Shown: in pieces, positions 49,403-63,300 of the stretch
Layout of the letters: every line of letters begins with the position of its first letter
Numbering within the stretch: position 1 is the stretch's first letter
Source of the DNA: Lanius collurio
Lineage: Eukaryota; Chordata; Aves; Passeriformes; Laniidae
Reading direction: 5' to 3'
Length of the DNA stretch: 64,000 nucleotides
Assembly (NCBI GenBank): GCA_020086605.1
Contig: JACBWW010000003.1
Coordinates: 54,674,187 to 54,738,186 of the forward strand
Notes under the pieces: model-generated
Database searches by the model: none
What the model was told of the DNA's origin: nothing
Seen by the model: only the letters and a program-made list of their open reading frames with translations
Made by a program: the position numbers and the translations under genes

Positions 49403-49484
49403 ATATTAATAAACAAAAACTTACATGTGCATGTATGTCCTCTCTATATAAGTTAAACAGAATAATCAATGCAGGCAGAGAGGG

Positions 49485-49505
49485 AAAAAAAAAGAAAGAA
49501 AGAAA
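49485..49505. repeat. A9 plus (GAAA)3 simple repeat
   Basis: Nine A's run into three GAAA units; simple purine sequence in non-coding DNA. Confidence 0.85.
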
Positions 49506-52500
49506 GGCAAGATTGGCATCAAGATGTTTGATAATATGAACAGGAGTTTCATGATAACTAATTTCATGATAGTTGGTATCTGATGTAAACTGTTTGAGAA
49601 TTACTTTGCTGGAAAGCCTTTAAGGGAAGCCAGCCAGATATTAGGTAACTTAAGACCGTTCGGGAAATCAAAACAAAGTTACAGGGCCATTAGCTCAGTG
49701 TTATGCTTTTGGCGGGAGAACAGACTGTGGAGAAGGGGCCTCCAAGTCTCCCAAGTGGATTTTTTTCCACCCTCATCAGTTCCACTGAGGACATATGTTG
49801 TTTGGAGAAAATGCTGTCACCCACGCTCTGCCAGAGGAGGGAGTGGAGGCATTTCACCTGCCATGCCCACCTTTGTTACCCACTGTGGGTCCCGTGGGGC
49901 CTCTTCTGCAGAAGATGGCCACAGCTGTGCCCGGCTGTGACCTCCTCTGTCTCCACTCCTTTGTCAGCCACCAGAGGGCACAGAAGGTCAGGGCTTGGGC
50001 TCACCTCATCCTCGTCAGGAAGCCACCTAAGGAACCATCCAGGCACACCCAGGCATTTTTCTCCAGCTGCGCGTCCAGGTTTTGGTTGTCCCAGCTTCTC
50101 CTTCCATCTTTGGCTTCCCCTTGAGATGTGCTTTTTTTGCTGTGCCCACATTTTCTAGCTGCTGCACACATGAAGCCAATAAACCATGTTAAGGGACAGA
50201 CTGGTTGTTGGGAGAAGCACGTTGGCCACTTTGGCTCTTGGTGGGAGCGCTTCGCCAGCTGAGCTGAAATTCCAGCTGCGCTGGCTTTTGGCATGCCGAG
50301 TCTGTAAACATCCCCACATTCTTTTGAGGTTGAAAGTAGGCTAGAGATACAGCAGGGAGTTTGTCTTCAAACCAGCTCATGGATTACCTCTGCTGTTCCA
50401 GGGCTTTGCTACCTGGTGTTTGTGCAGTGCAGAGCAAAGCCTGTCTGCTTGCAATCCCAGTGCCTCATGCACTAAGTGCCCCATTTATTGCAAAAGACTG
50501 AAAAGATCTGAACAAAGGAACTCTGACATTATTAGAAACAGTCATCATAAAAAGCCTCTTTTCTGGTTTCAGGGTGGTTACTTGGGACACCTGTATTTGT
50601 TAGTGCTAAGGTAGTGCTGCCAGGCTTCTCTGGTATTCTCTGAGCAATCTATAGAATTATACTGAACAAAGAGAAACCTTTCCTAGCCCAAATGTGAGCA
50701 CTCAGGAATTTTGCAGAAGTTGCAGGTCTAGATCTGTTATGTGGAGGAAACTTATTTTATGGAGCAGTTTAATGCTGCTGAGACTTCCAGAATCAGCAAA
50801 ATACAGATACACAAGGCTCTGGCTTTGTTTGAGTGACTGCAGTTCCTGCTTTCCTCATTGAAACTTTAAAGGCCTGTCTGCATAGGCAGTTTATAATTCT
50901 ACAAACTGTTGTTTTGCTATAAAAATATGACTGGTGAACTGTTGGAGACTTACACTACAGTAATACTTATGTTGTCACATCTTCATTCCCGTGTATTTTG
51001 GTGGTCCCCTCCCTGCCTTTTTCTTGCTTTATGCCCTTTCCCAGCCAATTGCTTTAATTAACAATGTTACTCCCTGCTTAAATACTGATGCCTTTCTTTG
51101 AGCTCAAAATTTCCCCTAATTCACCTTCCTCATTGCTCCTGAGGTGCCAGCATATGTGCACATAAGGAGTATCAGGGAGATATCTTGGGATGGGATCCAG
51201 GGTGGGGCAGTGGAGATGAGAAAGGACTGTCTGTAGGACTCATATTGCCTGAGTAAAAGAACAGTATGTTCCCAGTATTTTGTCATGGACACTCTGATTT
51301 AACTATTCAAAGTGAAATGCAGGGACTTTCACCTGTTTTCTTCTCTGTATCATCTGGCACAGCACAGGGATGATGACACCATGAATGGTGCAGATGAGAG
51401 GATCATCTGCCCTTGGGCCTGAACCTGGCGGAAATCCACACCACAAGGAAGGAGGGGCTTGCTCTGGAGGAACAGCCAACTGTGCTTCTGGACACATGGA
51501 AAGCATGCCAATGTAAAGCAATCACAACTGCAGAAGGTAATTTAGGTATAAATCTTGCACAACAACCCTGCTATCTCTGACTCAGACACACAAATGCTTT
51601 TGGAGGCTGAAGTTTGCATGATCATTTATGGCATGTATCTTGTGAGGTGCCAGAGTTTCTCATTTACTCTGCATAAGACCTTTAGGTCAATCACCCAGAA
51701 GAGGTATCAATCCCAAGAAGCTCATTTTGAGAATAAATGTGAGGAATCACCAGAAAAGGCAGTCTGCCGAAAGCTGGTTAAGAATCCTCTGGGATGGCTC
51801 TACCAGCGCATTAAGTTGGGATTATTTTTACCTAAGGAAGTTGTTGTAACAGTAATCTAGCTCAGGCAAGCAGCTGGATGAAATACCCAGTGACTCTGGC
51901 TAGACAGTTTGTCTTCTGCTGGCCAGTGACCACCAGACATACCTGGATGCCTTTGCTGGTTGTTACTTGTCCTGTTTAAGTTACACTCTAAGGTGGCAGG
52001 GCACAACAAGGCAGTGAACAGATTCCATGCTCCAGAGAATGAAACTTCTGTTCTGAATGAAGGGCTCTGTGGTAAGCACAATTCTGTGGCCACTCATCCT
52101 CCTGGGGAACAGGCACTCAGACTTCATACTGGAGACGGTGGGAGAATCTTCACAAGGGAGCAGGAGGTTATATCCAGGTGTACTGCTATGGTTTGATCAG
52201 GACATTTGTACAATGCAGTGCTCTCAGCCATCTCAGGACTTGGTGTGTTAAGACCCTTCCAAACTAGCTAACACAACTGGAGGCTCCTGTTTTGAAACAT
52301 ATCAAATGCACTGATTTATAGCTTTGGGAAAACTAAGTGAAATAATTTGAATTTGTTGGGAACTTTGTCTTTAAACAATTCTTTATGTTTTTCTTTCTTT
52401 TTCTTGGCTTTTTGGAAACCACTGATTTGTTGAAATCAAAATGCTTTGTGAAATGGGTGGGTTTTGGCAAACAGACAGGACCCATGCAGAGTCCTGAGGA

Positions 52501-53695
52501 AACCCTTCCTTCCAGGAAATCAGCTGCCATCAGAAAATTATTTGGTTTCTGACAATTCACTTGGCTCATGGTCAAGGTGCATGACTCCAGTGCAACTTTA
52601 TGTACAGACTGGGCTTCCTCATAACACAGGCTTGGGCTAGTACTACTGTGTAGGATTTCAGCCTTCAGCTTGGGGACATTGTGGCTTCCAGGCTTCCTGC
52701 CTCTGGATTAGGAACTTGCAAGCTCAGGGAACTTCTGTTCCCATAGGACACAAATCTCAGTGGTGGTTCCACAGTTTCTCTTTGAAATATATGAACACAA
52801 TGACTGTCATTGTAAAAAACCATATGGACCAGGCTACTGTCGACAAACCATGGCAGCTTCATGTGGAAAATGCCTTTGTGGTCTATTGGCAAAACAAACA
52901 AATAAAATATGGGTATAAAAACTGAAGTGTCTTCTGCTAAAGCCTGTTCCATGGGTACTGTAGGACTCTGAAGTGGAAGTGTCATTGCAAGAATTATCTG
53001 TTCAGTGTTAGCCACAACAATGAGATCACTATGTCTTTGGCAGAGATAGCCTTATGAAAAAGTTTTCTAAGGCTTGTAGGTGGAATAAAGAGCCCATTTA
53101 CAACCCTTCATGGGAAGAAGAACAAGTTTAAACAGCACAGGGTATGAAATTTCCTCTGGGACAAGAGACTACTCTTTTGGGCTTAGATGGACTGAAATTG
53201 TACATTACAATCGTGGTTTTTTTGGAGGTTAGCATCACCCCCAGCTCTTCTCAGACAATGCATTATAAAGGTTAGCCCCGCAGCAGAATCACCCTATGAT
53301 TTTATCAAGGTCTGGCATCCCTGCATTGGCAAACCAAGGTGGCAATAGCAGTAAAAATGACACCATACACGCTTTAGAAGAAGCATTTAAATAAAGTGCA
53401 TTGCCAGTGTTTCTAAAGCATGTGAACCCTGTTATTAGCAGATGATAACATTCAGGTGCTGCATTTTCCTGGCCATTGTCCTCTCTGGCAGGCAGATTAC
53501 AGCAATTCAGACCTTTGTTTTGCTGAGCAGAACTGCTTCTATTGAGAGCTTTGCCCAATCTCGGGTACTCATCAAAAAAAGGAATTAATTTGGACTCAAA
53601 CTAACTGAGGTTATCTCGGGGAAAATATATAGACACAAAGAGGCAAATCCATGCAAGGGATGCTCGCACCTCTTTGTCATGCTTTCTCAGTTATT

Positions 53696-53715
53696 AAAAA
53701 AAAAAAAAAAAAAAA
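53696..53715. repeat. A20 homopolymer
   Basis: Twenty A's in unique sequence, possibly a retroposon tail, though no body or target-site duplication is recognised upstream. Confidence 0.95.
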
Positions 53716-55853
53716 GAGTGCTTTCAGCTATTCTAAATCATTTGTTGCCTCATTCTTACTGAAATTGCCTTATTTTCTTTTGGGGTTGAAATGGCATCTG
53801 ATGAGAGTCTGAACAAAAACCAGAAAAATATTCTACTAAGTAGATGATCAGTCATATTCCTAATAAATTTTCTTTGCTCCAGCTCGTCATACAAGATTCT
53901 GCCACATACAGTGATAATCTTTTTCCAGCTGACCTATCTACAGCACAGCATATTTAGTTTGATGACAGTATTTATGACATAATATAAAAGTTGTGTGTAG
54001 GAGCCAGGAAGGGGGAAACACATGGAAAGAAGTCAAATACAGTCAAACTAAACATCTGAATGTCCAGCTCAATCTTACAGTTCTCATTCAAGTGAATTCC
54101 TTGGATGGGAATTGGGGCTGAATAAACTGTAAAACGAGAAGCCTTAATCAGATTTCTGTAGATTGGAATTGATCTCTTAACAGGTTTTCTGTGTAAATGG
54201 AAAACCTTCACTATTGTAGATGTAGCCTTTTTGAAGTCTGACATTTTCAGACAAATCCTGCTTTGATGTTACCTTAGTATGCAAAATGGTTTGTAATTTT
54301 TCTCCTGTATATTTTTTTTTTGGAACAGTTGTATAATCCAAAATTGGCCAGCTAGATTGGCCAGGCAGAGACACTTTTTCCAGAGGTAACTGACTGATTC
54401 ACAAGTAATTGGATTGGCAGGAATGCTTAAAATCAGAGAAATCTGAGAAATGGAAAAATTCCTTAAATCAGGATATTCCAGCCTGTAAAGAGGGACCTGG
54501 CATGAACTCACAGACTTGAACCAAGTGTTTTATTTGCAATGCAAGAACTTTTTCCATGATCAGTGAACCTAATGAAGCTTCACATCCACTGCATTTGTGT
54601 CTTAAGATTACATTTTTTACCTGTTTTCTAATGCCTTAAGGTCTGGAGTATTCATAAAAATTCATCATGTAAATTTTCTGATGCCAAATAGGAGGACAGC
54701 TCCCACTGCAGTATTGATAAGCCTCCCTCTCCTATGCAGATATCAGGGGTTTTTAGTCCACAACAGCTCAGAAAACTTTAATCCTCTACCCTGTTGAAGA
54801 TAGGATTGAACTGACTTACAAGTGGAACACATATTAGGAAGATCACATAGATTATCATCACTCCCTCCAGGCCATAAACACACTGCATAATTATCCAGAT
54901 TGTGTTCTTTATGACATCCTGCTACAAATATCTCCAACTACAGACCATTAGTGTGACTACCATACTGATCAAGACAGCAGAAACTATGATAAGGATTTGC
55001 CAATTACAGTCTGGAAACTGAGGTAAAGATACACCCTGAAGAAAAATCCGTCTTTAAATTTAAATTCCTAAAAGCAATTACAGTACAATAAAAATGTTAA
55101 ATGAAGGATTGCTGTCTGAGACCGTAATACAGCATAGTATAACCAGCACTGCATGAAGAAAAGTCAATCAGGATTTTTGTGCAGAGGACACCACATGAAT
55201 ATATGTTCCATTTGATTAGGAGCTGCTGGTCATAACACAAACCTGTTACCAATTTCTAATCAGTATAAGTATATGGTATTAACTATATTATATTAATCTT
55301 TTTCACTCCATCCAGAGTCTTGTTATTAAAAAAGCAGTTTGTATACTTGAGTAGAAAATGAGCAATACTGATGGTTAAATGAATGGAGTTAAATGCTGAT
55401 TTGTAGACTATAGGTGGTGCATAGCAGTGTAAAGTTCCCCACAGGAATTTGTTGATAAGCAAAATCATAGTAATTTTGCAAAATAAATAAGAATGTATTT
55501 TGGAAAGGTCTGTCACATCAAAATTCTCCATTTTATAATAAGAAGCATCTAAATGTCTAACTGGTGCATAATTAAGAAATTCTCAGCTCTGAATGTCACC
55601 ATCTTTACAGCACTTCTTTTAGCCATTTTTCTATGGTAGTTGATTTTGAGATTGTTTAAATTAAATGCCATGCTTTATTAATTAAGTGCAACAATATTTA
55701 TCTTAATTATGTGGGGAATGGGTTGGGGAGCTGAGACATTATTGAGTGGAACACACAGACTTGAATCAGAGCAGAAAGGAAATGCTAGTTTAATAAAGAC
55801 ATTTGCATAATAACACTTCATCATCTGCTGACATGTAGTTGTCTAGAGTGCTA

Positions 55854-55878
55854 CTGTGTCTGCTGTGCACAGACACAG
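55854..55878. repeat. Perfect inverted repeat, 9-bp stem
   Basis: CTGTGTCTG (55854-55862) pairs exactly with CAGACACAG (55870-55878) around a 7-nt loop. It would form a modest hairpin; no function is assigned. Confidence 0.85.
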
Positions 55879-57344
55879 ACCCCATTTTGTCTTCTGTTGG
55901 TGACCCTCTTGCTCAGGAGACAGTTGGATAGAGCCTAAGACGGATGAGCTTGCACCCTCATCTGCTCATATTTGCATGAGAAATGCTCATGAGAACGAGG
56001 TATCTGGAACAGATGGATTTTGTGGGAAAAGTTCTCATGTATTGGCCTTAAGAAGGCAGGGAAGATGTCCCTTTATCATGATATATGAGTATTGAAGGCT
56101 CACCTGGTTACTGTAGGATGTTCACAAGTAATTTCTAGTCACAGTCTCATAGAAGCTAAAAAAGGGACAAAAGACGTATAGGGGACAAAACTGAATAGCT
56201 GACACCAGACTGCTTTTTCGCAGTGTGTCTGGGAACTTTAAAAGGCATTGGCAAGGCAGGAGAAAGCCTACACCCAACAGAGATCAAAAGAAGTGCAGTA
56301 GCTTAAAAAGGGAACTCCTACAAGAGCAGCTGTAAAGTTGTTTGTGGGAGTAAGGCTCCTTTTGGTCATATAACTGGGTGTCTGAGAGAGCTGATACAGC
56401 CACAAAGGGATGTAGAATGCATGCTGGGGTTTTTAACATGTTTTTTCCTCTACATAATTTAATCCTGTGGTTAAGTTAAACAATATTTGGTCTGCTTTGT
56501 CCCTGGTTTTCACACAAATTCTCAGAAAGGAGATGAAGCTGGTGTCTGAGTTTGATCAGAGCTACTGTATTCACAAATCCTGACCTAAGAATAGGAAATA
56601 TCCTAGATTTCACCTCTGCCAGTACTGTACTTACAGAAGAAGGGTAAAAGAAGGTGTTTGGGACACCATGGATGTACTGACACCTTGGTGGCTAGTGTCA
56701 CTGATAATGTATTGTTTTCTCACCGTCCATTTTTATCAGTTAAAATTTCAGTGCTGATGAGCTTTTCACCATAAGGAAAATTTATTGACATGCACTTCAA
56801 ATGTAAAAAACTGTAAATATATATTTCATGTATTTACTTTCTCTAGGCCCATAAACTTGGGCAAATAACCAACTGTTTGCACCCCCAGACAAGGGGTGGA
56901 AATTACAGCTGAAACCTCCTTAGGCCTTTAGGCAAATGTGTGTCTTCAGAGAAGAGTATGAGGCCATGAGTGCTGCTCCCATGGCAGTATGCAAACTGCC
57001 TCTGCATTACTTGAATTTCTCCTACCTTGCTCAAAGAATTTTTCACTCAGCTTGCTGGCTTCTACAGACCATCTTGAGGGAGTCAAGGTCCCTGCATCAT
57101 GGTTGTGTCACAGTGCATGGCCAGGCCCTAGGCCCACAACACCTAATTTTACTCCTTTGACAGTGGCATTTAGAGTAGGAAACTAATGACTGTACAGTTC
57201 AGAGGGGCTACATGGGTCATCTACGTGTAAGGTGTTTGTCATCTCTGAAGGTGTCTGGCCTCTTTCCATTGACTGCAGAGAGAATTGAAGCAAATGGCCT
57301 TGAAATCTACATGGTTCAGTTATATTCCCAAAGTGTTGTAGAAC

Positions 57345-57371
57345 TTTAGGCACCTCAGAGGGGTGCCTAAA
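57345..57371. repeat. Perfect inverted repeat, 10-bp stem
   Basis: TTTAGGCACC (57345-57354) and GGTGCCTAAA (57362-57371) are exact reverse complements around a 7-nt loop. Pairing ends sharply at both sides. No element ends are recognised. Confidence 0.9.
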
Positions 57372-60300
57372 TTTGTAGTGTTGTTATGCTCGGTGTTGCA
57401 ATTCCTAGATCTCTTTTTTCCTCCAGGAACTTGTTATTTCAATGCTGAATTTCTGGGTTTCTGTAGAACCTAGGCTAATATCTAAGTGTAACTTCCCATG
57501 CCTAAACACCTAATGCCATGTGAGAGGTTGTAGTGTGTCCAGTATAAAGATGACCGACACAATGCAAGATGCATCTTTCTGGAGCAGCAGCAGAAGGCCA
57601 TGAAAAATACACTGTGGTACTTCTCTTTTGGCAACTGACTTAATCCCCTATTAATATAAAGTGAATATAAACATGTAAGAAAGTGAGAGAGTTAGTTACC
57701 TTAAATCTTGGTGATTCCAGCTCTTGAACTTCTGATATCATAGCTCACCTGTTCAACACTGGATCACAAATGCAGCAGACACATCTCACTGAGGACTCCC
57801 ACCCTCTGCTGGTGCACAGTGGTCTGTGTTAGTCCATCTCTATAGACTAAATGGTATGTTTGACCAGATGCACATCCTGGAAAGCTGTTGTCTATTAAAA
57901 ATACATATTAATAGTTTCCTTGAACTCCCTCTGTGATACCGTAGGTCATCAAAATATTTCTTTAGAACAAAAAATACTCATCCTTTTTGCAAAGAACATC
58001 TTGACAGAAACACAACCTCATCAAACTATCTTGCTTCTCTTGCTTTGAGCACCATCACATGTAAAACAGATGTTGTGAATCAAGATAATCTACCAAGTCT
58101 GGAAAAGGTCATACAGTATAAAACAACTCTTCTGTATTTGTAGCTAGAGATAGCTGAGATGGATAGAAAGACCAGCTGAGTAGCAGTGAAAAGGGACACC
58201 AAAGTGAATTACCAAGTGTTTAGCATTCCCTCTTCTCAATAGCTGTAGCTGAGTAACCCTACTTCAGGGTAAACTTTTTCAAACTTTTATACATGGACTG
58301 GGCAGAACAAGCAGTATAGACTAGATCAAAGCCTTAACAGATGAAGACAAACACAGGATGAATCAAACACTCACAAGTGAATCAGATCAATGAAACATAT
58401 CCAGACAAAATAAACAAAGATGGTATTCAGGACCCTTCACACTGCTCTGCTGCATCAGCACACCTTCCTTGCATAGATGCAAGTTGTAACAGTTCCCCAG
58501 GTAAATAAACCAACTTCTTGTAAAGAAAATGTTTAATTAACTGCTCTGATCCACGTCATGGAGGCAAAAGCATGTGAGCAGCCATGCTCAGGACCAGCTT
58601 GAGCTTGAGTTCAGTGGGACTTCTTGGTGCAACTTCAGCACCGCACGGACAGGGCCGTGCTGTGAGCAGGCAGCAGCCAGCCCTGGTTGCAGGATGGGTG
58701 CACACGTTCAGTTTGACTCCCAGTAGGTAAAACTGGCCAGAAGCACAACTGTGGGGTCATGCAATGTATGTCCAGCCAGAGGAGGGTGCAGGGACAGAGA
58801 TCCCTTGTATGGGGAGCTATTTCCAGCCTTCCATTAGCCTGGATAACAGAGAGCTGACTGCATTGGCAATGACAATTTAATGCTGATACAGTTTGTGTTT
58901 GTGTTAGGGTTTTTGCTGGTATAGGTATGACACAGAAGAAATTGCAATTTTAGCTAAATCTCTATGCTGGTAGAAGTATAGGCCTGGTGAAATTAAGAGA
59001 GAAAATTATTAAATAATGCTTAACTCAGTTACAATAAATGTACAGGTGGAAGCGGCAAATTTATTCTCTAGCTAACTTCATGCTCATACTATGAGCTACA
59101 GATGGGCAGAAGATTTGGAAGTTGACAAAAAAAGGAAATTTATTTTCCATTTCTTCCTTTCCTCTGAACATTTGCAAGCTCCAAAGACTTCACTGAATTA
59201 ACAATTCTGAAATATATCTATAGTTTATTTGTGTGTACTGAGTGAGGTGTATCACTAAAAGAGCTAACACATGCCAGTTGTCCATTTTGACTTACAATCT
59301 CTGACTGCAAAAAAAAGTACATAATGTTCATTTTCTTTGTTTCTCTTTTTGGCTATACAGTCAAAAAGTTCAAGTGTACTCTGAAGTAGTTAAACCCACA
59401 ATCATTTGCCTTATGTTATTTGTCATGGCAATAAAAAAGTATTAAATGATTCATATGGTGCAGGTGAAATCACCATACTACTTTTGAAATATGTACCTGT
59501 GTGTGTGTTTTATTCAGTATATGTTGGAGATTGCCTGATGCAAATGAATTTTATGGAAAATTAAGCAGATAGCCACAGCTGCACTTCACAACTGCCAGAG
59601 ATTTCTGTAACTGGCAATTTTCCAGCAATCTTGCTAAAAAAGAACTGAAGATTTACCACAAGCAGCTATGCTGAGACAGACTCCAGGATTGAAACAAACT
59701 GGTTGTCATTTTACCATGTGGTTACTCATAAATGTATTAAATATTGGATTTTGAGTTGGTTTTGAAGTCAGGTTGTTTATCACTCCAAAGAGACATGTTA
59801 GAAATCATTGTATCAAAATTCATTACTAGAATTAATTTTAGGCTATTCCATTGCCTTAGTGATTTGACATCTTTTGACTCTCATAATATTTATTCTGGTT
59901 CCCAAACGACAATATCTTATGAATTACCTCATAGGTTTAAGGAAGGAGTAATTTTTGAAGTATTACTTTGGCTAAACATTTAAGCCATTTGTGACTATAA
60001 GTTAAGCTTTTAATTTAAATGATAAAAAGCTCATTCAGCAAACTGAGGAGCTTCTTTTAGCCTTATTATTTATTTTTCTTATCATATTACTGGCAGAGAA
60101 ATGAAGTGAGCAAACCTAGAAGATAGACCTGTCAGGGTATGGGAGGGAAGCTCTACAAAGACAGTCTCAGCTGAAGGTCCACCCCTAAAACCACAATTTA
60201 AAGAAAAGATTCCCCTGGATTACTGAGACAACAGGTCTTGGCTCTTCTACAGGGGGATTTTTTCACTGCCTTAAATCAGGATCACAGGGTTGAAGATTAT

Positions 60301-63300
60301 GGGCATTGATGGAGAGTGAAGTTTGCTAAATGTGGTTTTAAGAGTTAATTGAATATTTCAGAATGCTGTTACATGCAGCAGCAGAGAGTGCAAGCAGACC
60401 CTACTTCTCCCTCCTGTTCATTTATTGACCTGTTTAAACTAGCCTTTGAAAAATGTTTCTCTTTACAAGGTTTTTTTTTTCTGTATCCAGACAGCTCTGT
60501 AATAAACAAGGAGAGTATCTGAGAAAGAAACATGAATAAATTGTAAATTGTTCTGGTAACATCTTGAGGTGATGTTTATTTTTTTGTTTGATTCTACATT
60601 TGGTGGGGAGCATTGCCTACAGACAGAAGCAAACAGCTTTGTAAACAGGCACAAGAAATTAGGCAGAGGAAAAACGTGTGCGTGCTTTGCTGAATACTAC
60701 ACTTTCTTTGCTTGTCCTAATCAATGTGATCCAATCGTTTCCAACTGCAAAGCACCGTCCTCTACTTAGTTAATTTCTTATTTTGTAACTGTTCTACAGT
60801 TAATAGCAGTGAACTGAAAAGATAGGAGGAACATTTCAAATTAAAAATTGCCTACCATTTCTTCTTATTTTACTGTAAGGGGAAAAACCAAAAGCAGACA
60901 GATGTGGTTAGTCAAAAAACCCACTCTGATATTTCTTAATTTTCAACATCTTAAATCAGGAATTTGTTGTAACTTCATGCTCAATTGGTTTCCAAGTATG
61001 GGAGCCAAAAAGGTTGGAAGTTGGAAGCTGATGAACACTGTTTTGGCATGTCCAGCTTTTTGTCTCTTGGGTCTGGAAGCATTTGGACAAGTCAGTGAAG
61101 TGCATTGCTGTGGATGCCCCATGCCCTGTTTGGGGAATATTGACAAACCTGCCCTGCTCAACCTGTCTCAGTGGCCTAAAGACATCAGAGCCAACCAGAC
61201 CTGAATCATGTAGCCCACAAACACATGATGACCACAAAACTGAGTTGGAGGCCTGCTCTTCAAAGCTATGACATCAGCTTTGGATCTTCCCCCTCTGTGT
61301 CCCTCCACTAATGGAGGCTTAGGACCCAACAGAAGTGAAATCCAGCTTAGATAACTTCCTAAGACAGTATTTTGTTTTGAAGATCTGTGAAGAACCTTAG
61401 AGGAATGATGCTCTACAGCAAAACGCTCTGCTCATTGGTGAGAAAATGCCTGGATAGGATGATTAGCTACATCCCAGGCAGAAGATGGGGATGATTCGTC
61501 AGGGACATTTCTGCTGACTCCAGTCATATTCAGCTGGCCATGAGTTTAGATCTTGAGCTTAAAACAGCAGAGACCTCACTGAGTGAGTCTGTTTTTATGT
61601 GAGCAGATTTGTGTATTTCCTCCTTGAGTCAAATACTTGCGCAGTATTCATTTATATAGCCCTGAAGCAGGTCACATACATAAAAACCTGATCCTGGGTA
61701 ATGCTGGTCAGGATTGGTCTATGGAATAATTCTTAGCTGAGAAATAAGAACTTCTGGAAAGTGCAGGAAGTGCTGACATTTGTGGATGAGACAGCAGAGG
61801 AAAATGGATAAGAGAAGGCAGAACAAGCAGCCAGCTCACAAGCAATTCTGGGGACACAGGGAGGATAACTCCACAAAAGGCCTAAGCTTCAGTGTCTCTC
61901 TTTTGAGGTGGGAAACAGCAGGTGAGACACAGGAAGATTTTTTCAACATTCTTTTAAATGCCTGTAGGACACTGCTACTTTAGGCAGGACTTAGATCATT
62001 TACCTGAGCTAAAAATATCCACATGAAGACTTCTGACAGAGCTGGGAGTGTTCTGGGGGCTTGTCTGACCTCTCATGCTTTCCACGTCTCAATTCCTTAA
62101 CAATATGAAAGGAAACTGAGTCTTTAATTTATTCTTTCTTAATCAAATAAGTATTATTGTTTTTATCTGGTCCTTCCACCATCTATAAATACTTCCTATA
62201 TCTTCACTGGATGCACCCCTCTAATAAAGACAGGGATCAGGAGCTAGCACAGTATCTACTCTGGCTCAGGCAGCCCCTGACCAAGCCTTGCTGTCCTCTC
62301 CCTAGTGTTTGTCAGGAAGAGGAGACCAAATCAGAGCTGCAAATCTCTAGGCCAAGAGATATTTACTGAGTAGCTGTACCAAAGAGAGGGCAATAACAAG
62401 AGAAGAGATCACATCTTCTGTCTTCTCCTTGCTACAGCAAAGTAGAGTCAAATATTCTGGTATAGAAGTTGAAGGGAAGGTGGTTTTCATAGGTTTTAGC
62501 AGAGAAAATGGCTAAAGGAAAGAAACTACAACCTCTGTAAATACAATGGCTAACTACTTAGCAGCATCCAGTGGTCTCAGGCACCATGACCTTGAGGCAG
62601 ATGCTAAAAAGCTTATTCCAAATAATCAAGAATACAGACCACAAGTTGCTTGTACCAGGAGAATAGGTATTTTACAAACCTTATTGATCTACAGAGTGTA
62701 TTTTAAAACTGTTATCATTGGTGTACAGATCTACATTGCTCATGCAGAGGTGGGCAGGGCAACCTGCAATAGCATTGAGAACAGGAATGCCCAGACTGGA
62801 ACTTTTAGTTAAACCATTTCCAATCAGAGTTCAAGGAGTGGCACTGAATGAAGGAGATAGGTTTTTTTCATAGGGATGAACTTACAGGCTAGGAGCAGGG
62901 CAGAGGAGCAGTGAGAAAACTTGTGAGTGAGAAAGCAGCTTTCACTGCTTTCACTCATCCACCTGTTAACAAGACATCCTTCCCAAACTTACAGGATTTA
63001 GGGCTAAAGGTCACAAGGCTGCAGTTCCTTTTGCAACACTACTTCCAGATTAAGGTATAATCTATTATTTTTTGTCAAATTAAGCGCTCAATTCTTAGCA
63101 GGCAATATCCTAAAGTTATGGCAAGCAGCTCTCTAGGCACTATTTTCTTTGTAAAAAAACCCCAATTATGCAAGTTATTATTAGGGAGGCTTGATGCTGA
63201 ACCCAATTAGACAAAGAATCATGGAAAAAGCAGTCATACAAAGGGCAAAGTTTACTAGTCCTGGATGTCTTCACTATGTTTATTTGTCTGGCAGAGCTCT

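Noticed and set aside
49683..49760. tRNA-like A-box (words resembling TTAGCTCAGTG)
   Set aside because: There is no matching B-box at the right distance, and the flanks do not fold into an acceptor stem.
49703..50158. Overlapping open frames on both strands, up to 151 codons
   Set aside because: They lie in a G+C-richer segment where stop codons are rare in all frames; none shows a known domain.
52240..52275. Possible sense CR1 tail ('ggacttggtgtgttaagacccttccaaactag')
   Set aside because: Only about 30 bp loosely resemble the CR1 end, with no upstream 3' UTR blocks and no octamer terminus.
52665..53015. 116-codon minus-strand open frame with a hydrophobic middle
   Set aside because: It looked more protein-like than most, but I recognise no family and see no supporting splice sites or neighbouring exons. 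A protein database search would be decisive.
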